A stretch of DNA of 64,000 bases from Sepiola atlantica (GCA_963556195.1 CAUVYP010000586.1:868001-932000); one strand, 5' to 3'. Shown: positions 24,755-39,262, counted from the stretch's first letter. The notes: a model not told the origin generated them from the letters alone. Numbers and translations are program-made.

Positions 24755-27700
24755 AGCGCGTTTTAAAGTTGATATCGCTTTTGTTTATAACTTCCACATT
24801 TATTCGAATTGTGCAACGAAACTTTGCAGACAGTCGCGGATAGGCCTTTTCTACTGAAGTACCAAGTTTCAGAAGTGCAGCTCTTGTACTGCCGGAGATA
24901 TGTCGATACAAACTGAATACGCAAAACATCAACAAAATTTAGCGCGTTTTAAAGTTGATATCGCTTTTGTTTATAACTTCCACATTTATTCGAATTGTGC
25001 AACGAAACTTTGCACAGATTAGCGGAGTCACATTTTCTACTGAAGTACCAAGTTTCAGAAGTGCAGCTCTTGTACTGCCGGAGATATGTCGATACAAACT
25101 GAATACGCAAACTATCAACAAAATTTAGTGCGATTTAAAGTTGATATCGCTTTTGTTTATAACTTCACCATTCTTTTGAATTGTGCAACGAAACTTTGCA
25201 GAGATAAGTGGAGTTACATGCCTTACTGAAGTACCAAGTTTCAGAAGTGCAGCTCTTTTACTGCCGGAGATATGTCGATACAAACTGAATACGCAAAACA
25301 TCAACAAAATTTAGCGCGTTTTAAAGTGGATATCGCTTTTGTTTATAACTTCACCATTCTTTAGAATTGTGCAACGAAACTTTGCAGACCGTCGCGGAGA
25401 CACACGTTCTACTGAAGTACCAAGTTTCAGAAGTGCAGCTCTTGTACTGCCGGAGATATGTCGATACAAACTGAATACGCAAAACATCAACTAAATTTAG
25501 CGCGTTTTAAAGTTGATATCGCTTTTGTTTATAACTTCCACATTTATTCGAATTGTGCAACGAAACTTTGCACAGATTAGCGGAGTCACATTTTCTACTG
25601 AAGTACCAAGTTTCAGAAGTGCAGCTCTTGTACTGCCGGAGATATGTCGATACAAACTGAATACGCAAAACATCAACAAAATTTAGCGCGTTTTAAAGTT
25701 GATATCGCTTTTGTTTATAACTTCCACATTTATTCGAATTGTGCAACGAAACTTTGCACAGATTAGCGGAGTCACATTTTCTACTGAAGTACCAAGTTTC
25801 AGAAGTGCAGCTCTTGTACTGCCGGAGATATGTCGATACAAACTGAATACGCAAAACATCAACAAAATTTAGCGCGTTTTAAAGTTGATATCGCTTTTGT
25901 TTATAACTTCCACATTTATTCGAATTGTGCAACGAAACTTTGCAGACCGTCGCGGAGACACACGTTCTACTAAAGTACCAAGTTTCAGAAGTGCAGCTCT
26001 TGTACTGCCGGAGATATGTCGATACAAACTGAATACGCAAAACATCAACTAAATTTAGCGCGTTTTAAAGTTGATATCGCTTTTGTTTATAACTTCCACA
26101 TTTATTCGAATTGTGCAACGAAACTTTGCACAGATTAGCGGAGTCACATTTTCTACTGAAGTACCAAGTTTCAGAAGTGCAGCTCTTGTACTGCCGGAGA
26201 TATGTCGATACAAACTGAATACGCAAAACATCAACAAAATTTAGCGCGTTTTAAAGTTGATATCGCTTTTGTTTATAACTTCCACATTTATTTTAATTGT
26301 GCAACGAAACTTTGCACAGATTAGCGGAGTCACATTTTCTACTGAAGTACCAAGTTTCAGAAGTGCAGCTCTTGTACTGCCGGAGATATGTCGATACAAA
26401 CTGAATACGCAAAACATCAACAAAATTTAGCGCGTTTTAAAGTTGATATCGCTTTTGTTTATAACTTCCACATTTATTCGAATTGTGCAACGAAACTTTG
26501 CAGACCGTCGCGGATAGGCCTTTTCTACTGAAGTACCAAGTTTCAGAAGTGCAGCTCTTGTACTGCCGGAGATATGTCGATACAAACTGAATACGCAAAA
26601 CATCAACAAAATTTAGCGCGTTTTAAAGTTGATATCGCTTTTGTTTATAACTTCCACATTTATTCGAATTGTGCAACGAAACTTTGCACAGATTAGCGGA
26701 GTCACATTTTCTACTGAAGTACCAAGTTTCAGAAGTGCAGCTCTTGTACTGCCGGAGATATGTCGATACAAACTGAATACGCAAAACATCAACAAAATTT
26801 AGCGCGTTTTAAAGTTGATATCGCTTTTGTTTATAACTTCCACATTTATTCGAATTGTGCAAGGAAACTTTGCACAGATTAGCGGAGTCACATTTTCTAC
26901 TGAAGTACCAAGTTTCAAAAGGTCAGCTCTTGTACTGCCGGAGATATGTCGATACAAACTGAATACGCAAAACATCAACAAAATTTAGCGCGTTTTAAAG
27001 TTGATATCGCTTTTGTTTATAACTTCCACATTTATTCGAATTGTGCAACGAAACTTTGCAGAAAGTCGCGGATAGGCCTTTTCTACTGAAGTACCAAGTT
27101 TCAGAAGTGCAGCTCTTGTACTGCCGGAGATATGTCGATACAAACTGAATACGCAAAACATCAACTAAATTTAGCGCGTTTTAAAGTTGATATCGCTTTT
27201 GTTTATAACTTCCACATTTATTCGAATTGTGCAACGAAACTTTGCACAGATTAGCGGAGTCACATTTTCTACTGAAGTACCAAGTTTCAGAAGTGCAGCT
27301 CTTGTACTGCCGGAGATATGTCGATACAAACTGAATACGCAAAACATCAACAAAATTTAGCGCGTTTTAAAGTTGATATCGCTTTTGTTTATAACTTCCA
27401 CATTTATTCGAATTGTGCAACGAAACTTTGCACAGATTAGCGGAGTCACATTTTCTACTGAAGTACCAAGTTTCAGAAGTGCAGCTCTTGTACTGCCGGA
27501 GATATGTCGATACAAACTGAATACGCAAAACATCAACAAAATTTAGCGCGTTTTAAAGTTGATATCGCTTTTGTTTATAACTTCCACATTTATTCGAATT
27601 GTGCAACGAAACTTTGCAGACCGTCGCGGAGACACACGTTCTACTAAAGTACCAAGTTTCAGAAGTGCAGCTCTTGTACTGCCGGAGATATGTCGATACA

Positions 27701-28910
27701 AACTGAATACGCAAAACATCAACTAAATTTAGCGCGTTTTAAAGTTGATATCGCTTTTGTTTATAACTTCCACATTTATTCGAATTGTGCAACGAAACTT
27801 TGCACAGATTAGCGGAGTCACATTTTCTACTGAAGTACCAAGTTTCAGAAGTGCAGCTCTTGTACTGCCGGAGATATGTCGATACAAACTGAATACGCAA
27901 AACATCAACAAAATTTAGCGCGTTTTAAAGTTGATATCGCTTTTGTTTATAACTTCCACATTTATTTTAATTGTGCAACGAAACTTTGCACAGATTAGCG
28001 GAGTCACATTTTCTACTGAAGTACCAAGTTTCAGAAGTGCAGCTCTTGTACTGCCGGAGATATGTCGATACAAACTGAATACGCAAAACATCAACAAAAT
28101 TTAGCGCGTTTTAAAGTTGATATCGCTTTTGTTTATAACTTCCACATTTATTCGAATTGTGCAACGAAACTTTGCACAGATTAGCGGAGTCACATTTTCT
28201 ACTGAAGTACCAAGTTTCAGAAGTGCAGCTCTTGTACTGCCGGAGATATGTCGATACAAACTGAATACGCAAAACATCAACAAAATTTAGCGCGTTTTAA
28301 AGTTGATATCGCTTTTGTTTATAACTTCACCATTCTTTAGAATTGTGCAACGAAACTTTGCAGACCGTCGCGGAGACACACGTTCTACTGAAGTACCAAG
28401 TTTCAGAAGTGCAGCTCTTGTACTGCCGGAGATATGTCGATACAAACTGAATACGCAAAACATCAACTAAATTTAGCGCGTTTTAAAGTTGATATCGCTT
28501 TTGTTTATAACTTCCACATTTATTCGAATTGTGCAACGAAACTTTGCACAGATTAGCGGAGTCACATTTTCTACTGAAGTACCAAGTTTCAGAAGTGCAG
28601 CTCTTGTACTGCCGGAGATATGTCGATACAAACTGAATACGCAAAACATCAACAAAATTTAGCGCGTTTTAAAGTTGATATCGCTTTTGTTTATAACTTC
28701 CACATTTATTCGAATTGTGCAACGAAACTTTGCACAGATTAGCGGAGTCACATTTTCTACTGAAGTACCAAGTTTCAGAAGTGCAGCTCTTGTACTGCCG
28801 GAGATATGTCGATACAAACTGAATACGCAAAACATCAACAAAATTTAGCGCGTTTTAAAGTTGATATCGCTTTTGTTTATAACTTCCACATTTATTCGAA
28901 TTGTGCAACG
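24755..28910. repeat. 24-monomer unit (4464 bp), copy 2 (incomplete)
   Basis: Aligns to 20291-24446 at offset 4464 with the same rare markers (25127, 26429, 26801). Differences seen include caaaaggtc at 26918 against cagaaggtc, atacgcaaaac near 26034 against atacgacaaac near 21755, and caagtttcag near 28023 against caagttgcag. The D monomer at 28289 has ttcaccattctttag where its partner at 23825 has ttccacatttattcg: a patch of about 20 bp inside an otherwise matching alignment. The copies diverge inside the monomer at 28847, which is D here and A in copy 1. Confidence 0.85.
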
Positions 28911-30148
28911 AAACTTTGCAGACCGTCGCGGAGACACACGTTCTACTAAAGTACCAAGTTTCAGAAGTGCAGCTCTTGTACTGCCGGAGATATGTCGATA
29001 CAAACTGAATACGCAAAACATCAACTAAATTTAGCGCGTTTTAAAGTTGATATCGCTTTTGTTTATAACTTCCACATTTATTCGAATTGTGCAACGAAAC
29101 TTTGCACAGATTAGCGGAGTCACATTTTCTACTGAAGTACCAAGTTTCAGAAGTGCAGCTCTTGTACTGCCGGAGATATGTCGATACAAACTGAATACGC
29201 AAAACATCAACAAAATTTAGCGCGTTTTAAAGTTGATATCGCTTTTGTTTATAACTTCCACATTTATTCGAATTGTGCAACGAAACTTTGCAGACAGTCG
29301 CGGATAGGCCTTTTCTACTGAAGTACCAAGTTTCAGAAGTGCAGCTCTTGTACTGCCGGAGATATGTCGATACAAACTGAATACGCAAAACATCAACAAA
29401 ATTTAGCGCGTTTTAAAGTTGATATCGCTTTTGTTTATAACTTCCACATTTATTCGAATTGTGCAACGAAACTTTGCACAGATTAGCGGAGTCACATTTT
29501 CTACTGAAGTACCAAGTTTCAGAAGTGCAGCTCTTGTACTGCCGGAGATATGTCGATACAAACTGAATACGCAAAACATCAACAAAATTTAGCGCGTTTT
29601 AAAGTTGATATCGCTTTTGTTTATAACTTCCACATTTATTCGAATTGTGCAACGAAACTTTGCACAGATTAGCGGAGTCACATTTTCTACTGAAGTACCA
29701 AGTTTCAGAAGTGCAGCTCTTGTACTGCCGGAGATATGTCGATACAAACTGAATACGCAAAACATCAACAAAATTTAGCGCGTTTTAAAGTTGATATCGC
29801 TTTTGTTTATAACTTCCACAGTTATTCGAATTGTGCAACGAAACTTTGCAGAAAGTCGCGGATAGGCCTTTTCTACTGAAGTACCAAGTTTCAGAAGTGC
29901 AGCTCTTGTACTGCCGGAGATATGTCGATACAAACTGAATACGCAAAACATCAACAAAATTTAGCGCGTTTTAAAGTTGATATCGCTTTTGTTTATAACT
30001 TCCACATTTATTCGAATTGTGCAACGAAACTTTGCACAGATTAGCGGAGTCACATTTTCTACTGAAGTACCAAGTTTCAGAAGTGCAGCTCTTGTACTGC
30101 CGGAGATATGTCGATACAAACTGAATACGCAAACTATCAACAAAATTT
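28847..30148. repeat. Transitional segment D-A-B-A-A-B-A' (1302 bp)
   Basis: Seven monomers between the 24-mer copies and the next hexamer. The B at 29777 has aaagtcgcgg and an unusual cacagttattcg. The segment ends with an A' that leads into class C at 30149. I see no larger duplication covering it. Confidence 0.7.
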
Positions 30149-31264
30149 AGTGCGATTTAAAGTTGATATCGCTTTTGTTTATAACTTCACCATTCTTTTG
30201 AATTGTGCAACGAAACTTTGCAGAGATAAGTGGAGTTACATGCTCTACTGAAGTACCAAGTTTCAGAAGTGCAGCTCTTTTACTGCCGGAGATATGTCGA
30301 TACAAACTGAATACGCAAAACATCAACAAAATTTAGCGCGTTTTAAAGTTGATATCGCTTTTGTTTATAACTTCACCATTCTTTAGAATTGTGCAACGAA
30401 ACTTTGCAGACCGTCGCGGAGACACTCGTTCTACTGAAGTACCAAGTTTCAGAAGTGCAGCTCTTGTACTGCCGGAGATATGTCGATACAAACTGAATAC
30501 GCAAAACATCAACTAAATTTAGCGCGTTTTAAAGTTGATATCGCTTTTGTTTATAACTTCCACATTTATTCGAATTGTGCAACGAAACTTTGCACAGATT
30601 AGCGGAGTCACATTTTCTACTGAAGTACCAAGTTTCAGAAGTGCAGCTCTTGTACTGCCGGAGATATGTCGATACAAACTGAATACGCAAAACATCAACA
30701 AAATTTAGCGCGTTTTAAAGTTGATATCGCTTTTGTTTATAACTTCCACATTTATTCGAATTGTGCAACGAAACTTTGCACAGATTAGCGGAGTCACATT
30801 TTCTACTGAAGTACCAAGTTTCAGAAGTGCAGCTCTTGTACTGCCGGAGATATGTCGATACAAACTGAATACGCAAAACATCAACAAAATTTAGCGCGTT
30901 TTAAAGTTGATATCGCTTTTGTTTATAACTTCCACATTTATTCGAATTGTGCAACGAAACTTTGCAGACAGTCGCGGATAGGCCTTTTCTACTGAAGTAC
31001 CAAGTTTCAGAAGTGCAGCTCTTGTACTGCCGGAGATATGTCGATACAAACTGAATACGCAAAACATCAACAAAATTTAGCGCGTTTTAAAGTTGATATC
31101 GCTTTTGTTTATAACTTCCACATTTATTCGAATTGTGCAACGAAACTTTGCACAGATTAGCGGAGTCACATTTTCTACTGAAGTACCAAGTTTCAGAAGT
31201 GCAGCTCTTGTACTGCCGGAGATATGTCGATACAAACTGAATACGCAAACTATCAACAAAATTT
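30149..31264. repeat. Hexamer C-D-A-A-B-A' (1116 bp)
   Basis: A complete canonical hexamer standing before the 13-mer. Its D (30335) has aaagttgat and gagacactcg, both unusual for the class. Confidence 0.8.
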
Positions 31265-33682
31265 AGTGAGATTTAAAGTTGATATCGCTTTTGTTTATAA
31301 CTTCACCATTCTTTTGACTTGTGCAACGAAACTTTGCAGAGATAAGCGGAGTCACATGCTCTACTGAAGTACCAAGTTTCAGAAGTGCAGCTCTTTTACT
31401 GCCGGAGATATGTCGATACAAACTGAATACGCAAAACATCAACAAAATTTAGCGCGTTTTAAAGTGGATATCGCTTTTGTTTATAACTTCCACATTTATT
31501 CGAATTGTGCAACGAAACTTTGCAGACCGTCGCGGAGACACACGTTCTACTAAAGTACCAAGTTTCAGAAGTGCAGCTCTTGTACTGCCGGAGATATGTC
31601 GATACAAACTGAATACGCAAAACATCAACTAAATTTAGCGCGTTTTAAAGTTGATATCGCTTTTGTTTATAACTTCCACATTTATTCGAATTGTGCAACG
31701 AAACTTTGCACAGATTAGCGGAGTCACATTTTCTACTGAAGTACCAAGTTTCAGAAGTGCAGCTCTTGTACTGCCGGAGATATGTCGATACAAACTGAAT
31801 ACGCAAAACATCAACAAAATTTAGCGCGTTTTAAAGTTGATATCGCTTTTGTTTATAACTTCCACATTTATTCGAATTGTGCAACGAAACTTTGCACAGA
31901 TTAGCGGAGTCACATTTTCTACTGAAGTACCAAGTTTCAGAAGTGCAGCTCTTGTACTGCCGGAGATATGTCGATACAAACTGAATACGCAAAACATCAA
32001 CAAAATTTAGCGCGTTTTAAAGTTGATATCGCTTTTGTTTATAACTTCCACATTTATTCGAATTGTGCAACGAAACTTTGCAGACAGTCGCGGATAGGCC
32101 TTTTCTACTGAAGTACCAAGTTTCAGAAGTGCAGCTCTTGTACTGCCGGAGATATGTCGATACAAACTGAATACGCAAAACATCAACAAAATTTAGCGCG
32201 TTTTAAAGTTGATATCGCTTTTGTTTATAACTTCCACATTTATTCGAATTGTGCAACGAAACTTTGCACAGATTAGCGGAGTCACATTTTCTACTGAAGT
32301 ACCAAGTTTCAGAAGTGCAGCTCTTGTACTGCCGGAGATATGTCGATACAAACTGAATACGCAAAACATCAACAAAATTTAGCGCGTTTTAAAGTTGATA
32401 TCGCTTTTGTTTATAACTTCCACATTTATTCGAATTGTGCAACGAAACTTTGCAGACAGTCGCGGATAGGCCTTTTCTACTGAAGTACCAAGTTTCAGAA
32501 GTGCAGCTCTTGTACTGCCGGAGATATGTCGATACAAACTGAATACGCAAAACATCAACAAAATTTAGCGCGTTTTAAAGTTGATATCGCTTTTGTTTAT
32601 AACTTCCACATTTATTCGAATTGTGCAACGAAACTTTGCACAGATTAGCGGAGTCACATTTTCTACTGAAGTACCAAGTTTCAGAAGTGCAGCTCTTGTA
32701 CTGCCGGAGATATGTCGATACAAACTGAATACGCAAAACATCAACAAAATTTAGCGCGTTTTAAAGTTGATATCGCTTTTGTTTATAACTTCCACATTTA
32801 TTCGAATTGTGCAACGAAACTTTGCAGAAAGTCGCGGATAGGCCTTTTCTACTGAAGTACCAAGTTTCAGAAGTGCAGCTCTTGTACTGCCGGAGATATG
32901 TCGATACAAACTGAATACGCAAAACATCAACAAAATTTAGCGCGTTTTAAAGTTGATATCGCTTTTGTTTATAACTTCCACATTTATTCGAATTGTGCAA
33001 CGAAACTTTGCACAGATTAGCGGAGTCACATTTTCTACTGAAGTACCAAGTTTCAGAAGTGCAGCTCTTGTACTGCCGGAGATATGTCGATACAAACTGA
33101 ATACGCAAAACATCAACAAAATTTAGCGCGTTTTAAAGTTGATATCGCTTTTGTTTATAACTTCCACATTTATTCGAATTGTGCAACGAAACTTTGCACA
33201 GATTAGCGGAGTCACATTGTCTACTGAAGTACCAAGTTTCAGAAGTGCAGCTCTTGTACTGCCGGAGATATGTCGATACAAACTGAATACGCAAAACATC
33301 AACAAAATTTAGCGCGTTTTAAAGTTGATATCGCTTTTGTTTATAACTTCCACATTTATTCGAATTGTGCAACGAAACTTTGCAGACAGTCGCGGATAGG
33401 CCTTTTCTACTGAAGTACCAAGTTTCAGAAGTGCAGCTCTTGTACTGCCGGAGATATGTCGATACAAACTGAATACGCAAAACATCAACAAAATTTAGCG
33501 CGTTTTAAAGTTGATATCGCTTTTGTTTATAACTTCCACATTTATTCGAATTGTGCAACGAAACTTTGCACAGATTAGCGGAGTCACATTTTCTACTGAA
33601 GTACCAAGTTTCAGAAGTGCAGCTCTTGTACTGCCGGAGATATGTCGATACAAACTGAATACGCAAACTATCAACAAAATTT
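31265..33682. repeat. 13-mer higher-order unit (2418 bp)
   Basis: Order C D A A, then B A three times, then A B A'. Its lead C carries agtgagattt and tttgacttgtgc, seen elsewhere only at 33683. This is the hexamer frame with extra B-A dimers inserted. The third B (32753) has the aaagtcgcgg variant. Confidence 0.85.
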
Positions 33683-36600
33683 AGTGAGATTTAAAGTTGA
33701 TATCGCTTTTGTTTATAACTTCACCATTCTTTTGACTTGTGCAACGAAACTTTGCAGAGATAAGCGGAGTCACATGCTCTACTGAAGTACCAAGTTTCAG
33801 AAGTGCAGCTCTTTTACTGCCGGAGATATGTCGATACAAACTGAATACGCAAAACATCAACAAAATTTAGCGCGTTTTAAAGTGGATATCGCTTTTGTTT
33901 ATAACTTCCACATTTATTCGAATTGTGCAACGAAACTTTGCAGACCGTCGCGGAGACACACGTTCTACTAAAGTACCAAGTTTCAGAAGTGCAGCTCTTG
34001 TACTGCCGGAGATATGTCGATACAAACTGAATACGCAAAACATCAACTAAATTTAGCGCGTTTTAAAGTTGATATCGCTTTTGTTTATAACTTCCACATT
34101 TATTCGAATTGTGCAACGAAACTTTGCAAAGATTAGCGGAGTCACATTTTCTACTGAAGTACCAAGTTTCAGAAGTGCAGCTCTTGTACTGCCGGAGATA
34201 TGTCGATACAAACTGAATACGCAAAACATCAACAAAATTTAGCGCGTTTTAAAGTTGATATCGCTTTTGTTTATAACTTCCACATTTATTCGAATTGTGC
34301 AACGAAACTTTGCACAGATTAGCGGAGACACATTTTCTACTGAAGTACCAAGTTTCAGAAGTGCAGCTCTTGTACTGCCGGAGATATGTCGATACAAACT
34401 GAATACGCAAAACATCAACAAAATTTAGCGCGTTTTAAAGTTGATATCGCTTTTGTTTATAACTTCCACATTTATTCGAATTGTGCAACGAAACTTTGCA
34501 GACAGTCGCGGATAGGCCTTTTCTACTGAAGTACCAAGTTTCAGAAGTGCAGCTCTTGTACTGCCGGAGATATGTCGATACAAACTGAATACGCAAAACA
34601 TCAACAAAATTTAGCGCGTTTTAAAGTTGATATCGCTTTTGTTTATAACTTCCACATTTATTCGAATTGTGCAACGAAACTTTGCACAGATTAGCGGAGT
34701 CACATTTTCTACTGAAGTACCAAGTTTCAGAAGTGCAGCTCTTGTACTGCCGGAGATATGTCGATACAAACTGAATACGCAAAACATCAACAAAATTTAG
34801 CGCGTTTTAAAGTTGATATCGCTTTTGTTTATAACTTCCACATTTATTCGAATTGTGCAACGAAACTTTGCAGACAGTCGCGGATAGGCCTTTTCTACTG
34901 AAGTACCAAGTTTCAGAAGTGCAGCTCTTGTACTGCCGGAGATATGTCGATACAAACTGAATACGCAAAACATCAACAAAATTTAGCGCGTTTTAAAGTT
35001 GATATCGCTTTTGTTTATAACTTCCACATTTATTCGAATTGTGCAACGAAACTTTGCACAGATTAGCGGAGTCACATTTTCTACTGAAGTACCAAGTTTC
35101 AGAAGTGCAGCTCTTGTACTGCCGGAGATATGTCGATACAAACTGAATACGCAAAACATCAACAAAATTTAGCGCGTTTTAAAGTTGATATCGCTTTTGT
35201 TTATAACTTCCACATTTATTCGAATTGTGCAACGAAACTTTGCAGAAAGTCGCGGATAGGCCTTTTCTACTGAAGTACCAAGTTTCAGAAGTGCAGCTCT
35301 TGTACTGCCGGAGATATGTCGATACAAACTGAATACGCAAAACATCAACAAAATTTAGCGCGTTTTAAAGTTGATATCGCTTTTGTTTATAACTTCCACA
35401 TTTATTCGAATTGTGCAACGAAACTTTGCACAGATTAGCGGAGTCACATTTTCTACTGAAGTACCAAGTTTCAGAAGTGCAGCTCTTGTACTGCCGGAGA
35501 TATGTCGATACAAACTGAATACGCAAAACATCAACAAAATTTAGCGCGTTTTAAAGTTGATATCGCTTTTGTTTATAACTTCCACATTTATTCGAATTGT
35601 GCAACGAAACTTTGCAGACAGTCGCGGATAGGCCTTTTCTACTGAAGTACCAAGTTTCAGAAGTGCAGCTCTTGTACTGCCGGAGATATGTCGATACAAA
35701 CTGAATACGCAAAACATCAACAAAATTTAGCGCGTTTTAAAGTTGATATCGCTTTTGTTTATAACTTCCACATTTATTCGAATTGTGCAACGAAACTTTG
35801 CACAGATTAGCGGAGTCACATTTTCTACTGAAGTACCAAGTTTCAGAAGTGCAGCTCTTGTACTGCCGGAGATATGTCGATACAAACTGAATACGCAAAA
35901 CATCAACAAAATTTAGCGCGTTTTAAAGTTGATATCGCTTTTGTTTATAACTTCCACATTTATTCGAATTGTGCAACGAAACTTTGCAGACAGTCGCGGA
36001 TAGGCCTTTTCTACTGAAGTACCAAGTTTCAGAAGTGCAGCTCTTGTACTGCCGGAGATATGTCGATACAAACTGAATACGCAAAACATCAACAAAATTT
36101 AGCGCGTTTTAAAGTTGATATCGCTTTTGTTTATAACTTCCACATTTATTCGAATTGTGCAACGAAACTTTGCACAGATTAGCGGAGTCACATTTTCTAC
36201 TGAAGTACCAAGTTTCAGAAGTGCAGCTCTTGTACTGCCGGAGATATGTCGATACAAACTGAATACGCAAAACATCAACAAAATTTAGCGCGTTTTAAAG
36301 TTGATATCGCTTTTGTTTATAACTTCCACATTTATTCGAATTGTGCAACGAAACTTTGCACAGATTAGCGGAGTCACATTTTCTACTGAAGTACCAAGTT
36401 TCAGAAGTGCAGCTCTTGTACTGCCGGAGATATGTCGATACAAACTGAATACGCAAAACATCAACAAAATTTAGCGCGTTTTAAAGTTGATATCGCTTTT
36501 GTTTATAACTTCCACATTTATTCGAATTGTGCAACGAAACTTTGCAGAAAGTCGCGGATAGGCCTTTTCTACTGAAGTACCAAGTTTCAGAAGTGCAGCT

Positions 36601-36844
36601 CTTGTACTGCCGGAGATATGTCGATACAAACTGAATACGCAAAACATCAACAACATTTAGCGCGTTTTAAAGTTGATATCGCTTTTGTTTATAACTTCCA
36701 CATTTATTCGAATTGTGCAACGAAACTTTGCACAGATTAGCGGAGTCACATTTTCTACTGAAGTACCAAGTTTCAGAAGTGCAGCTCTTGTACTGCCGGA
36801 GATATGTCGATACAAACTGAATACGCAAACTATCAACAAAATTT
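33683..36844. repeat. 17-mer higher-order unit (3162 bp)
   Basis: Order C D A A, then B A five times, then A B A'. The lead C shares agtgagattt and tttgacttgtgc with 31265. It matches the 13-mer at offset 2418 up to about 35.6 kb and then has two further B-A dimers. The aaagtcgcgg B variant sits at the third B (35171) and at the last B (36473). Private substitutions include gcaaagatt near 34127 and gagacacatttt near 34326. Confidence 0.85.
34427..36286. repeat. B-A dimer run, five copies of 372 bp
   Basis: Strict alternation of B (34427, 34799, 35171, 35543, 35915) and A (34613, 34985, 35357, 35729, 36101). A three-dimer run of the same kind lies at 32009-33124. This is a local two-monomer higher-order repeat nested in the 17-mer. 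Confidence 0.85.
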
Positions 36845-37774
36845 AGTGCGATTTAAAGTTGATATCGCTTTTGTTTATAACTTCACCATTCTTTTTAATT
36901 GTGCAACGAAACTTTGCAGAGAAAAGTGGAGTTACATGCTCTACTGAAGTACCAAGTTTCAGAAGTGCAGCTCTTTTACTGCCGGAGATATGTCGATACA
37001 AACTGAATACGCAAAACATCAACAAAATTTAGCGCGTTTTAAAGTGGATATCGCTTTTGTTTATAACTTCACCATTCTTTAGAATTGTGCAACGAAACTT
37101 TGCAGACCGTCGCGGAGACACACGTTCTACTGAATTACCAAGTTTCAGAAGTGCAGCTCTTGTACTGCCGGAGATATGTCGATACAAACTGAATACGCAA
37201 AACATCAACTAAATTTAGCGCGTTTTAAAGTTGATATCGCTTTTGTTTATAACTTCCACATTTATTCGAATTGTGCAACGAAACTTTGCACAGATTAGCG
37301 GAGTCACATTTTCTACTGAAGTACCAAGTTTCAGAAGTGCAGCTCTTGTACTGCCGGAGATATGTCGATACAAACTGAATACGCAAAACATCAATAAAAT
37401 TTAGCGCGTTTTAAAGTTGATATCGCTTTTGTTTATAACTTCCACATTTATTCGAATTGTGCAACGAAACTTTGCACAGATTAGCGGAGTCACATGCTCT
37501 ACTGAAGTACCAAGTTTCAGAAGTGCAGCTCTTGTACTGCCGGAGATATGTCGATACAAACTGAATACGCAAAACATCAACAAAATTTAGCGCGTTTTAA
37601 AGTTGATATCGCTTTTGTTTATCACTTCCACATTTATTCGAATTGTGCAACGAAACTTTGCAGACAGTCGCGGATAGGCCTTTTCTACTGAAGTACCAAG
37701 TTTCAGAAGTGCAGCTCTTGTACTGCCGGAGATATGTCAATACAAACTGAATACGCAAAACATCAACAAAATTT
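36845..37774. repeat. Pentamer C-D-A-A2-B (930 bp)
   Basis: Transition between the B-A-rich domain and the octamer domain. C has ttctttttaatt and gaaaagtgg. D has the ttcaccattctttag left form and tgaattacc near 37130. The A at 37217 ends with caataaaat, a tail also found at 41309 and 44471. B (37589) has tttatcacttcc and gtcaatac. Confidence 0.75.
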
Positions 37775-39262
37775 AGCGCGTTTTAAAGTTGATATCGCTT
37801 TTGTTTATAACTTCCACATTTATTCGAATTGTGCAACGAAACTTTGCACAGATTAGCGGAGTCACATTTTCTACTGAAGTACCAAGTTTCAGAAGTGCAG
37901 CTCTTGTACTGCCGGAGATATGTCGATACAAACTGAATACGCAAACTATCAACAAAATTTAGTGCGATTTAAAGTTAGTATCGCTTTTGTTTATAACTTC
38001 ACCATTCTTTAGAATTGTGCAACGAAACTTTGCAGAGATAAGCGGAGTCACATGCTCTACTGAAGTACCAAGTTTCAGAAGTGCAGCTCTTTTACTGCCG
38101 GAGATATGTCGATACAAACTGAATACGCAAAACATCAACAAAATTTAGCGCGTTTTAAAGTTGATATCGCTTTTGTTTATAACTTCCACATTTATTCGAA
38201 TTGTGCAACGAAACTTTGCACAGATTAGCGGAGTCACATTTTCTACTGAAGTACCAAGTTTCAGAAGTGCAGCTCTTGTACTGCCGGAGATATGTCGATA
38301 CAAACTGAATACGAAAAATATCAACAAAATTTAGCGCGTTTTAAAGTTGATATCGCTTTTGTTTATAACTTCCACATTTATTCGAATTGTGCAACGAAAC
38401 TTTGCACAGATTAGCGGAGTCACATGCTCTACTGAAGTACCAAGTTTCAGAAGTGCAGCTCTTGTACTGCCGGAGATATGTCGATACAAACTGAATACGC
38501 AAACTATCAACAAAATTTAGTGCGATTTAAAGTTGATATCGCTTTTGTTTATAACTTCACCATTCTTTTGAATTGTGCAACGAAACTTTGCAGAGATAAG
38601 TGGAGTCACATGCTCTACTGAAGTACCAAGTTTCAGAAGTGCAGCTCTTTTACTGCCGGAGATATGTCGATACAAACTGAATACGCAAAACATCAACAAC
38701 ATTTAGCGCGTTTTAAAGTGGATATCGCTTTTGTTTATAACTTCCACATTTATTCGAATTGTGCAACGAAACTTTGCAGACCGTCGCGGAGACACACGTT
38801 CTACTGAAGTACCAAGTTTCAGAAGTGCAGCTCTTGTACTGCCGGAGATATGTCGATACAAACTGAATACGCAAAACATCAACAAAATTTAGCGCGTTTT
38901 AAAGTTGATATCGCTTTTGTTTATAACTTCCACATTTATTCGAATTGTGCAACGAAACCTTGCACAGATTAGCGGAGTAACATTTTCTACTGAAGTACAA
39001 AGTTTCAGAAGTGCAGCTCTTGTACTGCCGGAGATATGTCGATACAAACTGAATACGCAAAACATCAACAAAATTTAGCGCGTTTTAAAGTTGATATCGC
39101 TTTTGTTTATAGCTTCCACATTTATTCGAATTGTGCAACGAAACTTTGCAGACAGTCGCGGATAGGCCTTTTCTACTGAAGTACCAAGTTTCAGAAGTGC
39201 AGCTCTTGTACTGCCGGAGATATGTCGATACAAACTGAATACGCAAAACATCAACAAAATTT
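37775..39262. repeat. Octamer A'-C-A-A'-C-D-A-B (1488 bp), copy 1
   Basis: Combines the trimer C-A-A' with the pentamer C-D-A-B-A'. Markers shared with the next octamer are the C with aaagttagtatc (37961), the A with a tail reading acgaaaaatatc (38147), the A with gaaaccttgc and gagtaacatt (38891), and the B with tttatagcttcc (39077). Confidence 0.85.
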
